From positions 2,123,501 through 2,187,500 of the forward strand of contig NZ_CP037948.1 of NCBI RefSeq assembly GCF_004358425.1: 64,000 nt of DNA, written 5' to 3'. A model generated the notes under the pieces. That model was not told where the DNA came from. It searched no databases and saw only the letters and a list, made by a program, of their open reading frames with translations. The number at the start of each line of letters is the position of its first letter. The first letter of the stretch is position 1. Shown here piece after piece: positions 19,720-28,111 of this stretch. The position numbers and the translations under genes are program-made. The DNA is from Qipengyuania sediminis (GTDB taxonomy: Bacteria > Pseudomonadota > Alphaproteobacteria > Sphingomonadales > Sphingomonadaceae).

Positions 19720-21254
19720 CTCCGACCATTCTTCGCGACCCCGCGCCCTCGCCCACCCTCCCCGCCATGACCGGCAAGACCGCCTGCGTCATCGGCGCGG
19801 GCTTCGGAGGGTTGGCGCTGGCGATAAGGCTGCAAAGCGCAGGGATCGCCACCACGCTGATCGAGGGCCGTGATAAGCCGGGCGGGCGAGGGTATTACTG
19901 GGAGCGCGAGGGCTTTACCTTCGACGCCGGACCCACCGTTATTACCGATCCCGCCTGCCTCACCGAACTCTGGGCGCTGACCGGGCACGACATGGCGGAG
20001 GACGTCACGCTGATGCCGGTGACGCCCTTCTACCGCCTCGCCTGGCCCGATGGGACCCAGTTCGACTATTCGAACGACGAGATCGCGCTCAATGCCGAGA
20101 TCGCGAAGCTCAATCCCGCCGACATCGCGGGCTACCAGCGCTTCCTCGCCTATTCGGCCGAGGTCTACGAGGAGGGCTACGTCAAGCTCGGCCACAAGCC
20201 TTTCCTCGATTTCGCGAGCATGGTGAAGGCAGCCCCCGCGCTGGCCAAGAACCAGGCGTGGCGCAGCGTCTATTCGATGGTCAGCCATTTCATCGAGGAT
20301 GAGCGGCTGCGCGAGGCATTGAGCTTCCACACGCTGCTGGTCGGCGGCAATCCGATGACCACCAGCGCGATCTATGCGCTCATTCACAAGCTCGAAAAGG
20401 ACGGCGGGGTGTGGTGGGCCAAGGGCGGCACCAACCGCCTGGTCGCGGGCATGGTCACCCATTTCGAGCGGCTCGGCGGCACGGTGCGGCTGGGCGATGC
20501 GGTGACGCAGGTCCATACCTTCGGCTGCCGCGCGAGCGAGGTGGAGACCGCGAGCGGGTGGCGGCAGCGTTTCGACGCGGTCGCCAGCAATGCCGATGTG
20601 GTGCACAGCTACAAGGCACTGCTGGGCGGCTCCAAGCGCGGCCAGGTGAACGGTGCACGGCTGGCAAGGAAGCGGTTCAGCCCCAGCCTGTTCGTGGTAC
20701 ATTTCGGGCTCGAGGGGACCTGGCCGGGCATCCCGCATCACATGATCGTGTTCGGCCCCCGTTATGGCGAGCTGCTCAAGGACATCTATGACCGCGGCGT
20801 ACTGCCGGAGGACTTCTCGATCTATCTCCACCACCCGACGGTGACCGATCCCGCCATGGCGCCGGAGGGCAAGAGCACCTTCTACGCGCTGGTACCGGTC
20901 GCCCATCTCGGCAAGCTGGCGATCGACTGGGAACAGATGGGCCCGGTGCTGGAGAAGCGCATCCTTGACGAGCTCGGGCGGCGGCTTATCCCCGACATCC
21001 ACGCACGGATCGTGACCAAGTTCCACTACACCCCGCGCGACTTCGCCACCGATCTCAACGCGCATGTCGGCAGCGCCTTCAGCCTCGAGCCGATCCTCAC
21101 GCAGAGCGCCTTCTTCCGCGCCCACAACCGCGACGACGTGATCGAGAACTTCTATCTCGTGGGCGCCGGCACCCACCCGGGCGCGGGCATCCCGGGCGTG
21201 GTCGGAAGCGCGAAGGCGACCGCCGGGCTGATGCTGGAGGATATGGCGCGGTGA
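19716..21254 (+). CDS. crtI: Phytoene desaturase CrtI
   Basis: The enzyme desaturates phytoene stepwise to lycopene. It shows the FAD motif VIGAGFGGLALAIRL, the glycine-rich blocks RDKPGGRGYYWEREGFTFD and TFDAGPTVITDP, and the C-terminal FYLVGAGTHPGAGIPGV signature of CrtI-type desaturases. Two starts are possible. The GTG at 19716 gives 512 residues, has AAGGA eight bases upstream and overlaps the crtY stop. The ATG at 19767 gives 495 residues, puts the FAD motif right at the N-terminus as in most homologues, but has no ribosome binding site. The GTG is preferred on the RBS evidence. Confidence 0.95.
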   Translation: MTPTILRDPAPSPTLPAMTGKTACVIGAGFGGLALAIRLQSAGIATTLIEGRDKPGGRGYYWEREGFTFDAGPTVITDPACLTELWALTGHDMAEDVTLMPVTPFYRLAWPDGTQFDYSNDEIALNAEIAKLNPADIAGYQRFLAYSAEVYEEGYVKLGHKPFLDFASMVKAAPALAKNQAWRSVYSMVSHFIEDERLREALSFHTLLVGGNPMTTSAIYALIHKLEKDGGVWWAKGGTNRLVAGMVTHFERLGGTVRLGDAVTQVHTFGCRASEVETASGWRQRFDAVASNADVVHSYKALLGGSKRGQVNGARLARKRFSPSLFVVHFGLEGTWPGIPHHMIVFGPRYGELLKDIYDRGVLPEDFSIYLHHPTVTDPAMAPEGKSTFYALVPVAHLGKLAIDWEQMGPVLEKRILDELGRRLIPDIHARIVTKFHYTPRDFATDLNAHVGSAFSLEPILTQSAFFRAHNRDDVIENFYLVGAGTHPGAGIPGVVGSAKATAGLMLEDMAR

Positions 21255-21832
21255 AGCGCCTCGCCGTCTACTGCGGGTCCGCCACCCCCGCCGATCCGCG
21301 CTATATGGCGCTTGCGCGCGATGTCGGGATGGAGCTGGCGGAGCGCGGGATCGGCGTTGTCTATGGCGGCGGGCGGTTGGGGCTGATGGGGGCGGTGGCC
21401 TCGGGCGCGCTGGAGGCGGGGGGCGAGGTGATTGGGGTGATCCCCGAAGCGCTGGCCGGGTCCGAGGTCGCCAACCGCGATTGCACCGAGCTCCATACCG
21501 TTTCCGGGATGCACGAGCGCAAGCTGCGTTTCACCGAGCTTTCGGACGGGTTCGTCACCATCCCCGGCGGGGTGGGCACCATGGACGAGCTGTGGGAGGC
21601 GGTGAGCTGGGCGCAGCTGGGCTATCACGCCAAGCCCGTCGGCCTCCTCAACGCCTTCGGTTTCTACGATCATCTGCTCGCTTTCAACGCGCATATGGCG
21701 GCGGTCGGCTTCGTGCGGCCCGCGCATCAAGGGATATTGATCGCGGCGGAGACGTTAAGCGAACTCCTTGACGCGATGTTGCACTATACGCCCCATCGTC
21801 CGATCTTCGAAATGACCGCTGCCGACCTTTAA
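21251..21832 (+). CDS. LOG family protein (TIGR00730 Rossmann-fold nucleotide phosphoribohydrolase)
   Basis: The 193-residue protein has the LOG fold, with YGGGRLGLMG and the signature PGGVGTMDELWE (PGGxGTxxE) containing the catalytic Glu. Members cleave nucleoside 5'-monophosphates to base and ribose 5-phosphate, including cytokinin precursors in plants and some bacteria. The GTG at 21251 overlaps the crtI stop (GTGA) with GGAGG about 12 bases upstream, so it is translated as part of the carotenoid operon. Its role beside carotenoid synthesis is not obvious; it may be a passenger, or linked to isoprenoid-modified nucleotides. Confidence 0.9.
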   Translation: MKRLAVYCGSATPADPRYMALARDVGMELAERGIGVVYGGGRLGLMGAVASGALEAGGEVIGVIPEALAGSEVANRDCTELHTVSGMHERKLRFTELSDGFVTIPGGVGTMDELWEAVSWAQLGYHAKPVGLLNAFGFYDHLLAFNAHMAAVGFVRPAHQGILIAAETLSELLDAMLHYTPHRPIFEMTAADL

Positions 21833-21838
21833 CCGCTG

Positions 21839-22933
21839 ATGGCCCGCCCCCGCCGCATCGCCCCCCGAATGCTCGCCCCTTCGCGTATCCTGCGCGAGAC
21901 TCCGGCGCGCGCCGGCGGCGGGCGCGAGCGCGAGGATCTGATCGCGCACGCCTGGGAGATGATCCGCCACGGTTCGAAGAGTTTCGCGGCCGCCAGCCGG
22001 CTGTTCGATGAGGCCGCGCGCGAACAAGCCTGGCTGCTCTACGCCTGGTGCCGCCGCTGCGATGATATCGCCGATGGGCAGGAACTGGGCGGCAAGCTTG
22101 GCGAGGAGGAGGGGGCCGAGCGCCGCATCACCGCGATCCGGCTCTTGACCGAGCGCGCCTTCGAGGGCCTCCCCACTGCGGACGCCGCCTTCGACGCCTT
22201 CGGCCTGGTCGCGCGCGAGGTCGGCCTGACGCCCGAGATGGCGGAGGACGTGATCGGCGGCTTCCAATTGGACGCGGAGGGCTGGCGGCCCCGCAGCGAG
22301 CGCGATCTCGCGCGCTATTGCTATCATGTCGCGGGCGCCGTCGGCGTGATGATGGCGCGGATCATGGGCGTCGGGCGCGACGACGCCTGGATGCTCGATC
22401 GCGCCTGCGATCTCGGCCTCGCTTTCCAGCTTGCGAATATTGCGCGCGACATGGCCGAAGATGCCGCTGCCGGGCGCTGCTACATCCCTATGGAATGGCT
22501 CGCCGAGGAGGATATCGAGCCGGGGCAGGAGATGAAGCCGCATCACCGCGAGGAGATGGCCGCGATCGCCAAACGGCTGGTGGACCGCATGGAGACGCAC
22601 GAGGCGGCAGCTAGGCTGGGCGCGGCGCGGCTCCCGTTCCGCCGCCGCTGGGCGGTGCTGGCGGCGGCCAATATCTATGGCGCGATCGGGCGCGAGGTGG
22701 TGGCGCAGGGGCCCCGCGCCTGGGACAGCCGGGTGGTGATCGGGCGCGCCGCGAAGGCGAAGCTGATCGCCCGCGCGGCCTGGGAAGCCTGGCGCAACAA
22801 GCCCGAGGAACCCCCGCAGATGCCCGAATGGACGCGCGGCGATATCCTCATCGAAGTGCGCATGAACGCCCCCATCCCGCCCCCCGACATGGGCCCGCTG
22901 CCCGAGACCGAGGTGAGCGACCGCTACGACTGA
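21839..22933 (+). CDS. crtB: Phytoene synthase CrtB
   Basis: The enzyme condenses two geranylgeranyl diphosphates to phytoene. Both Asp-rich Mg-diphosphate sites are visible: CDDIAD at about residues 75-80 and NIARDMAED at about 201-209, with the intervening LARYCYHVAGAVGVMM block of squalene/phytoene synthases. At 364 residues it is slightly long. The first 15 residues (Arg/Pro-rich) may be extra, and the ATG at 21869 is an alternative start. It follows the LOG gene with only a few bases between, closing the crtY-crtI-LOG-crtB operon. Confidence 0.95.
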   Translation: MARPRRIAPRMLAPSRILRETPARAGGGREREDLIAHAWEMIRHGSKSFAAASRLFDEAAREQAWLLYAWCRRCDDIADGQELGGKLGEEEGAERRITAIRLLTERAFEGLPTADAAFDAFGLVAREVGLTPEMAEDVIGGFQLDAEGWRPRSERDLARYCYHVAGAVGVMMARIMGVGRDDAWMLDRACDLGLAFQLANIARDMAEDAAAGRCYIPMEWLAEEDIEPGQEMKPHHREEMAAIAKRLVDRMETHEAAARLGAARLPFRRRWAVLAAANIYGAIGREVVAQGPRAWDSRVVIGRAAKAKLIARAAWEAWRNKPEEPPQMPEWTRGDILIEVRMNAPIPPPDMGPLPETEVSDRYD

Positions 22934-22943
22934 GAACGAGGCG

Positions 22944-22969
22944 ATCCCGGCGAACGCGACCGCCGGGAT
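22944..22969. terminator. Hairpin after crtB, possible operon terminator
   Basis: ATCCCGGCG (22944-22952) pairs with CGCCGGGAT (22961-22969) around an eight-base loop, ten bases after the crtB stop. There is no long T-tract, so it may be a weak or bidirectional terminator. Confidence 0.45.
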
Positions 22970-23016
22970 TGCCGCCCCGCCCTTGGGCGGCTCTGAATGA
23001 CGACCGGGTATCATCT

Positions 23017-23052
23017 CGTCACTGCGAGGAGCGCGGTGACGAAGCAATCCAG
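23017..23052. repeat. Short dispersed REP-like repeat (CGTCAC...GTGACGAAGCAATCCAG)
   Basis: CGTCAC (23017-23022) and GTGACG (23036-23041) are inverted around TGCGAGGAGCGCG, followed by AAGCAATCCAG. This closely matches a short repeat (CGTCATTGCGAG...GAAGCAATCCAG) that I recall scattered between genes in many proteobacteria. It lies between crtB and the carboxylase gene. Confidence 0.65.
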
Positions 23053-23092
23053 GTGCCAACGCCTCGCCATGCTCGAAGCTTTGAGCTAGCGG

Positions 23093-25033
23093 ATGGGCAT
23101 GATCGAAAAGCTCCTGATCGCCAACCGGGGCGAGATCGCCTGCCGCATCATCCGCACCGCGCGGGCGATGGGGATCGCGACCGTTGCGGTCTACTCGGAC
23201 GCAGATGCCAAGGCGCTGCACGTCCGGCAGGCGGACGAGGCGGTGCACATCGGCCCCTCCCCCGCCGCGGAGAGCTATCTCGTCGGCGGGAAGATCATCG
23301 CCGCCGCGAAGCAGACCGGCGCCGATGCGATCCACCCCGGCTATGGCTTCTTGTCGGAAAACGCAGGCTTCGCGCGGGCGGTCATCGACGCCGGGCTGAT
23401 CTGGGTCGGCCCCAAGCCCGCCAGCATCGAGGCGATGGGGCTGAAGGATGCCGCCAAGAAGCTGATGCGCGCCGCCGGGGTGCCGGTGACGCCGGGCTAT
23501 GAGGGCGCGGACCAGTCGCTCGAGCGCCTGCAGGCCGAGGCCGAGGCGATCGACTATCCGGTGCTGATCAAGGCGGTCGCGGGCGGCGGCGGCAAGGGGA
23601 TGCGCAAGGTCGATGCCCCAAGCGACTTCGCCGCCGCGCTCGAGAGCTGCAAACGTGAAGCTCAAGCCAGCTTCAGCAATGCCGAGGTGCTGCTCGAAAA
23701 GTGGATCACCTCGCCCCGGCACATCGAGGTGCAGGTGTTCGGCGATGCCCATGGCAATGTCGTCCACCTGTTCGAACGCGATTGCTCGCTCCAGCGCCGC
23801 CACCAGAAGGTGATCGAGGAAGCCCCCGCGCCGGGCATGGACGAGGCGACCCGCGAAGCCATCTGCGCCGCCGCCGTCCGCGCCGCCCAGGCGGTCGACT
23901 ACGAGGGCGCGGGCACGATCGAATTCATCGCCGACGCCTCTGAAGGTTTGCGTGCGGATCGCATCTTCTTCATGGAGATGAACACGCGTTTGCAGGTCGA
24001 GCACCCGGTGACCGAGGAGATCACCGGCGTCGATCTGGTGGAATGGCAGTTGAGGGTCGCCAGCGGCGAGCCGATCCCCCTGCGGCAGGAAGAGCTTAGC
24101 ATCAACGGCCACGCGATCGAGGCGCGGTTGTATGCGGAGGACCCGGCAAAGGGCTTTTTGCCGAGCACGGGGCGGCTGGAACACTTGATGCTACCCGACC
24201 ACCGTATCCGCGTTGAAACCGGGGTTTACCAAGGCGCCGAAGTCTCGCCATTTTACGATCCGATGATTGCAAAGCTGATCGCTCACGGTGCTGACCGGGA
24301 CGAAGCAATCAGTGATCTTGCAGATGCGACGGCGATCACTGCGGTGTGGCCTATCAAGACAAACGCAGCCTTTCTTCTCGCCTGTCTTCGATCTCATCGA
24401 TTTGTCGAAGCGGATTTGGATACCAGTCTGATCGCTTCCGAGGGGGACGCACTGATCCCGGATGATGCGCCTCCACAAGAGGTCGTGCTTGCGGGGGCGC
24501 GGGCGATCGCCGTCGATGCGATGGGTGAAGCTGTAATGCAATTCGGCGCCGCTCTATCCGGCAAACACGAGACGCAGCAGTCACCGCTGACTGGCCTGTT
24601 CGGATTTCGCCTTAATCGTCAGCCAAACCGCACGATCCACCTTGCCGTCGACGGGGCCGCGATGAGCGTCGATGTGGACGACCCATTTAGTGAGCTCGAC
24701 GCCTGGATCGAAACGGCGGGGCCGACAATCCTCAGCGGCATCAACGATGGACGGGTGTTCGCGGTCCAGCAGAACAGACCAACGGGCACCGGCGGTCATC
24801 ATGCCCACGACGGCGATATCGTCGCGCCCATGCCGGGCAAGGTCATCGCGGTCGATGTGGCCGAGGGGCAGCGGGTTACCGCCGGGCAGCGGCTGCTGGT
24901 GCTGGAGGCGATGAAGATGGAGCATGCGCTCACCGCGCCCTTCGACGGGATCGTGACCGAGTTGTCGGTCAGCGCAGGCGGTCAGGTGCAGGTCGAGACG
25001 GTGCTGGCGGTTGTGGAGGCTAACGAGGACTGA
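23093..25033 (+). CDS. Biotin-dependent acyl-CoA carboxylase alpha subunit (biotin carboxylase plus BCCP)
   Basis: The 646-residue protein has an ATP-grasp biotin carboxylase (residues about 1-450: LLIANRGEIACRI, AGGGGKGMRKV, FMEMNTRLQVEHPVTEEITG). A linker region and a C-terminal biotinyl domain with EAMKMEH (biotinylated Lys) and APMPGKVIAV follow. This is the alpha chain of the propionyl-, methylcrotonyl- or geranyl-CoA carboxylase type; no beta subunit is adjacent, so the substrate is open. The ATG at 23093 is used; the ATG at 23099 is equally possible. Odd feature: bases about 24190-24800 are visibly AT-richer than the rest of the gene. Confidence 0.9.
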   Translation: MGMIEKLLIANRGEIACRIIRTARAMGIATVAVYSDADAKALHVRQADEAVHIGPSPAAESYLVGGKIIAAAKQTGADAIHPGYGFLSENAGFARAVIDAGLIWVGPKPASIEAMGLKDAAKKLMRAAGVPVTPGYEGADQSLERLQAEAEAIDYPVLIKAVAGGGGKGMRKVDAPSDFAAALESCKREAQASFSNAEVLLEKWITSPRHIEVQVFGDAHGNVVHLFERDCSLQRRHQKVIEEAPAPGMDEATREAICAAAVRAAQAVDYEGAGTIEFIADASEGLRADRIFFMEMNTRLQVEHPVTEEITGVDLVEWQLRVASGEPIPLRQEELSINGHAIEARLYAEDPAKGFLPSTGRLEHLMLPDHRIRVETGVYQGAEVSPFYDPMIAKLIAHGADRDEAISDLADATAITAVWPIKTNAAFLLACLRSHRFVEADLDTSLIASEGDALIPDDAPPQEVVLAGARAIAVDAMGEAVMQFGAALSGKHETQQSPLTGLFGFRLNRQPNRTIHLAVDGAAMSVDVDDPFSELDAWIETAGPTILSGINDGRVFAVQQNRPTGTGGHHAHDGDIVAPMPGKVIAVDVAEGQRVTAGQRLLVLEAMKMEHALTAPFDGIVTELSVSAGGQVQVETVLAVVEANED

Positions 25034-25155
25034 TCCTCCCCGGCCTGCCGGGGAGGGGGACCATGCGCCGCATGGTGGAGGGGTGCACCCTTCGGTCGCA
25101 GCAACCCCTCCACCACCCTTCGGATGGTCCCCCTCCCCAACGCGTTGGGGAGGAA
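25034..25155. repeat. Complex palindromic intergenic repeat, possible bidirectional terminator
   Basis: The element is almost entirely inverted repeats. CTCCCCGGC/GCCGGGGAG is at about 25036-25055, CCATGCG/CGCATGG at 25061-25075 and CCTCCCCAACGCGTTGGGGAGG at 25132-25153. In addition, the left arm (GGGGGACCATGC..., GGTGGAGGGGT) pairs with the right arm (ACCCCTCCACC, GGATGGTCCCCC). Such 'CCTCCCC...GGTGGAGGGG' elements are, from memory, common between genes of sphingomonads. It lies between convergent genes. Confidence 0.75.
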
Positions 25156-25159
25156 TTTA

Positions 25160-26446
25160 TTAGTGATACTCCTGCATCGAGCGGAATTTGCGCTGCTCGT
25201 ATTTGCGTCGGAATAGCGTGCCGCGCTCGCTGAACAGCACCAGGAACAGCGCCAAGAGGCTGCAAACAAACAGCGCCAGCGCGAGCGGCCGGGCGCTGCC
25301 GTCGTAGGCCTGGCCAATGGTAATGCCGACGCCTGCCCCCAGCAGCATCCGCACGAAGCTCTGCGCGCTCGACGCCGCGCCCGCGGTCGCCGAGAAGGGC
25401 TGCATCGCGATCGAGCCGAAGTTCGCGCCCATGAACCCAAGCAAGCACAGGTTGGCGCTCATCAGCGGGGCGAACAGCCAAAGATTGTCGCCATCGAGGA
25501 ACGCCGCCGCGACCTGCGCCGCCGACACGCCGATGAACACCAGCAGCGCGGTATGCGATACCCGCCGCGCGCCGAAGCGCTCCACGATACGCGAATTGGC
25601 GAAGCTCGACACCGCCAGCGTCGAGGCGGTCAGCCCAAAGATCAGCGCGAAATCGTCGCCCGCGCCGAAATGCTCGCCGATCAGCTGCTGCGCCGAATTG
25701 ATATAGCCAAACATCGCCCCGAAGGTGAGCCCCGCGCCCAGCACATATCCGACCGCGCTGCGCGTGGTGAAGGTGAGAGGCAGATTTCGCGCGACGCTCC
25801 TTAGATCGAGCGGCTGCCGGTCGGCGCGCGCCAGCGTCTCGGGCAGGCGGAACCAGGCCCAGGCCGCCACCGCGGTACCCAGCACGGCCATGGTGACGAA
25901 GACGAAGCGCCAGGGCGCAACCTCGATCACCGCTTGGCCAAGGCTCGGCGCCAGAACCGGCACCACCATGAAGACGATGAAGATGGTGCTCATCAGCCGC
26001 GCCATGGCATCGCCTTCGAAACGGTCGCGGATGATCGCGCCGGGCAGCACGCCAAGTCCCGCCGAGAGCAGCCCCATCGCGATGCGCGTGCCCAGCAAGG
26101 CGTCGAAGCTCCACGCCGCCGCGCAGGCGAGCGCGGTCAGCACATAGGCGCCAAGCGCGAACAACAGCACCGGGCGGCGCCCGAAGCGATCTGCGAGCGA
26201 GCCCGGCACGAGGCAGCCGACGCCGCTGCCGATGAGATAAATCCCGATTACCAGCTGCCGCCGATTGGGATCGGTAACCCCGAAATCCGCCGCGATCGCG
26301 TCCAGTGCAGGCAGCATGGCATCGATCGCAAGCGCGCCCAGGCTCATGATCGCCGCCATAAGCGCCACGAACTCCGCGCGCTGGATCGCGCGCCGGCTGC
26401 CGTCGCTGGCGGCAATCGCGGTCGAAGGGGGGTCGGCACGGTTCAT
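25160..26446 (-). CDS. Bcr/CflA-type multidrug MFS exporter
   Basis: The 428-residue protein has twelve predicted membrane segments of the major facilitator superfamily. The block GVGCLVPGSLADRFGRRPVLL is the family's loop 2-3 motif, and LGALAIDAMLPALDAIAADFGV is the typical first helix of drug:H+ antiporter-1 Bcr/CflA proteins. The ATG at 26446 is preferred because it directly precedes the N-terminal cytosolic tail of about 25 residues; the upstream 45-codon extension is Pro/Arg-rich and unlikely. It ends next to the palindromic repeat and is divergent from dinB. Substrates cannot be predicted. Confidence 0.88.
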   Translation of the reverse strand: MNRADPPSTAIAASDGSRRAIQRAEFVALMAAIMSLGALAIDAMLPALDAIAADFGVTDPNRRQLVIGIYLIGSGVGCLVPGSLADRFGRRPVLLFALGAYVLTALACAAAWSFDALLGTRIAMGLLSAGLGVLPGAIIRDRFEGDAMARLMSTIFIVFMVVPVLAPSLGQAVIEVAPWRFVFVTMAVLGTAVAAWAWFRLPETLARADRQPLDLRSVARNLPLTFTTRSAVGYVLGAGLTFGAMFGYINSAQQLIGEHFGAGDDFALIFGLTASTLAVSSFANSRIVERFGARRVSHTALLVFIGVSAAQVAAAFLDGDNLWLFAPLMSANLCLLGFMGANFGSIAMQPFSATAGAASSAQSFVRMLLGAGVGITIGQAYDGSARPLALALFVCSLLALFLVLFSERGTLFRRKYEQRKFRSMQEYH

Positions 26447-26538
26447 GGCAGCGGCCCATGAACCCGGGGGCGGGGCAGGGGAAGACAAACCTAGCCCCGC
26501 TCGACACGAACGGAAGGGGAACTTAGTTTGCCGCTGCC

Positions 26539-27654
26539 ATGGCAAGCGCAAAGGAGGACGACGAGGACGCGCTGCGCTCACGCAAGATCATCCACGTCGA
26601 CATGGACGCCTTCTTCGCCAGCGTCGAACAGCGCGACAATCCGGAGCTCAGAGGGAAACCGGTGGCGGTCGGCGGCTCCAGCGGGCGGGGCGTGGTGGCG
26701 GCGGCAAGCTATGAGGCGCGCCGGTTCGGCGTCAGAAGCGCTATGCCCTCGGTCACGGCCAAGCGGCTGTGCCCCGATCTCATCTTCTGCAAGGGGCGTT
26801 TCGATGCCTATCGCGAGGTCAGCCAGCAGATCCGCGCCATCTTCCGTCACCATACTGATCTGGTCGAACCATTGAGCCTCGACGAGGCTTACCTCGACGT
26901 CACCGAGGACAAGCTCGGCATCGGCAGCGCGACCCGCATTGCCGAGCTGATCCGGCAGGAAATCCGCGCCAAGACCCGGCTGACCGCGAGCGCGGGGGTC
27001 AGCTACAACAAGTTCCTCGCCAAGATCGCCAGCGACCAGAACAAGCCCGATGGCCTGTGCGTGATCCGCCCGGGCGAGGGGGCGGATTTCGTCGCCGCGC
27101 TGCCGGTGCGGCGGTTCCACGGCGTCGGCCCACGCGGTGCGGAGAAGATGGCGCGGCTGGGAATCGAGACGGGCGCCGACCTTGCGTCCAAGGATATTCA
27201 ATGGCTGCGCGCGCATTTCGGCAGCTTCGCCGATTATCTTTACCGGGCGGCCCGGGGGATCGACCACAGGCCCGTCCGCTCCAGCCGCATCCGCAAGTCG
27301 GTCGGCGGCGAGCGGACCTTCAGCGAGGATGTCTCCAGCGGGCCGGCGCTGCGCGAAACGCTGGAAAGCATCATCGAGATCGTCTGGGCCTATATCGAGC
27401 GGGCCGAGGCGCGCGGACGGACGGTGACGCTGAAGCTCAAATATACCGACTTCCAGATCGCCAGCCGGGCGCGGACGGTCGATGCGGTAATCGCTGATCG
27501 CGCCGCATTCGAGGTGGTTGCACGCGGGCTGCTCGACGAGATGCTGCCCCTGCCGATGCCAATCCGCCTGATGGGGCTGAAGCTGTCGAGCCTGGAGCAC
27601 GGGAAGGCGGACTCCGCCCCCGCAAGCGAGGCGGGTCAGCTCAGCCTGCTGTAG
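26539..27654 (+). CDS. dinB: DNA polymerase IV (Y family)
   Basis: The 371-residue translesion polymerase shows motif I VDMDAFFASVEQRDNP and the catalytic SLDEAYLDVT. The helix-hairpin-helix is at about residues 190-210 (FHGVGPRGAEKMARLGI), followed by a little-finger domain. The C-terminus QLSLL is a beta-clamp binding motif. Length is typical. The ATG at 26539 lies 92 bases from the divergent exporter start. Its 3' end overlaps the convergent NUDIX gene by 14 bases. LexA control is usual for the family, but I did not find a clear operator. Confidence 0.95.
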   Translation: MASAKEDDEDALRSRKIIHVDMDAFFASVEQRDNPELRGKPVAVGGSSGRGVVAAASYEARRFGVRSAMPSVTAKRLCPDLIFCKGRFDAYREVSQQIRAIFRHHTDLVEPLSLDEAYLDVTEDKLGIGSATRIAELIRQEIRAKTRLTASAGVSYNKFLAKIASDQNKPDGLCVIRPGEGADFVAALPVRRFHGVGPRGAEKMARLGIETGADLASKDIQWLRAHFGSFADYLYRAARGIDHRPVRSSRIRKSVGGERTFSEDVSSGPALRETLESIIEIVWAYIERAEARGRTVTLKLKYTDFQIASRARTVDAVIADRAAFEVVARGLLDEMLPLPMPIRLMGLKLSSLEHGKADSAPASEAGQLSLL

Positions 27655-28111
27655 GCCCCGCCGGCGCATCCCGCCACAGCGCGAGCCGTGCTTCGGTGCG
27701 CGCTGTCATCGGATGCGGCAGCGAATGCGGTGGGAAGAAGCGCGCCTCCACCACCTCGCGTCCGTCCGCGCGGGGGTGGTCTTCGGTCACACAGGCGAAG
27801 ACATGCGCGGTGTGGGGGCTGCCCGAAATCACCTCCTGCAATATTCCTACGGTTCGCACGCCGATCGCGGTGCAGCCGGTCTCCTCCACGAGCTCGCGCG
27901 CGGCGGCCTGCGCCATGCTCTCGCCGCGATGGGCACCGCCGCCCGGAAGGCTCCACCCCGCTCGGGCATAGCTGAGGCGGACCATCAGGATCCGCCCCTC
28001 GAGATCGCAGGCGATCATGCTCGCGCCTTCCAAAGGCGCTTTACGCCAGCGCCGCCAGCGATGCCGGATCGCGTGCGCGATCCGGTAGGCGAGTCGGTGA
28101 GCGCGGCTCAT
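27641..28111 (-). CDS. NUDIX hydrolase
   Basis: The 156-residue protein carries a full Nudix box at about residues 59-81: GGAHRGESMAQAAARELVEE, then TG. This gives the Gx5Ex7REUxEExGU pattern with metal-binding glutamates. The N-terminus is a basic segment (RHRWRRWRK) and the domain follows from residue 28. The family cleaves nucleoside diphosphate derivatives; the substrate is unknown. Its ATG overlaps the stop of the 6-phosphogluconolactonase gene (ATGA), so it is the last gene of the cysteine-sulfate operon. Confidence 0.9.
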   Translation of the reverse strand: MSRAHRLAYRIAHAIRHRWRRWRKAPLEGASMIACDLEGRILMVRLSYARAGWSLPGGGAHRGESMAQAAARELVEETGCTAIGVRTVGILQEVISGSPHTAHVFACVTEDHPRADGREVVEARFFPPHSLPHPMTARTEARLALWRDAPAGPTAG

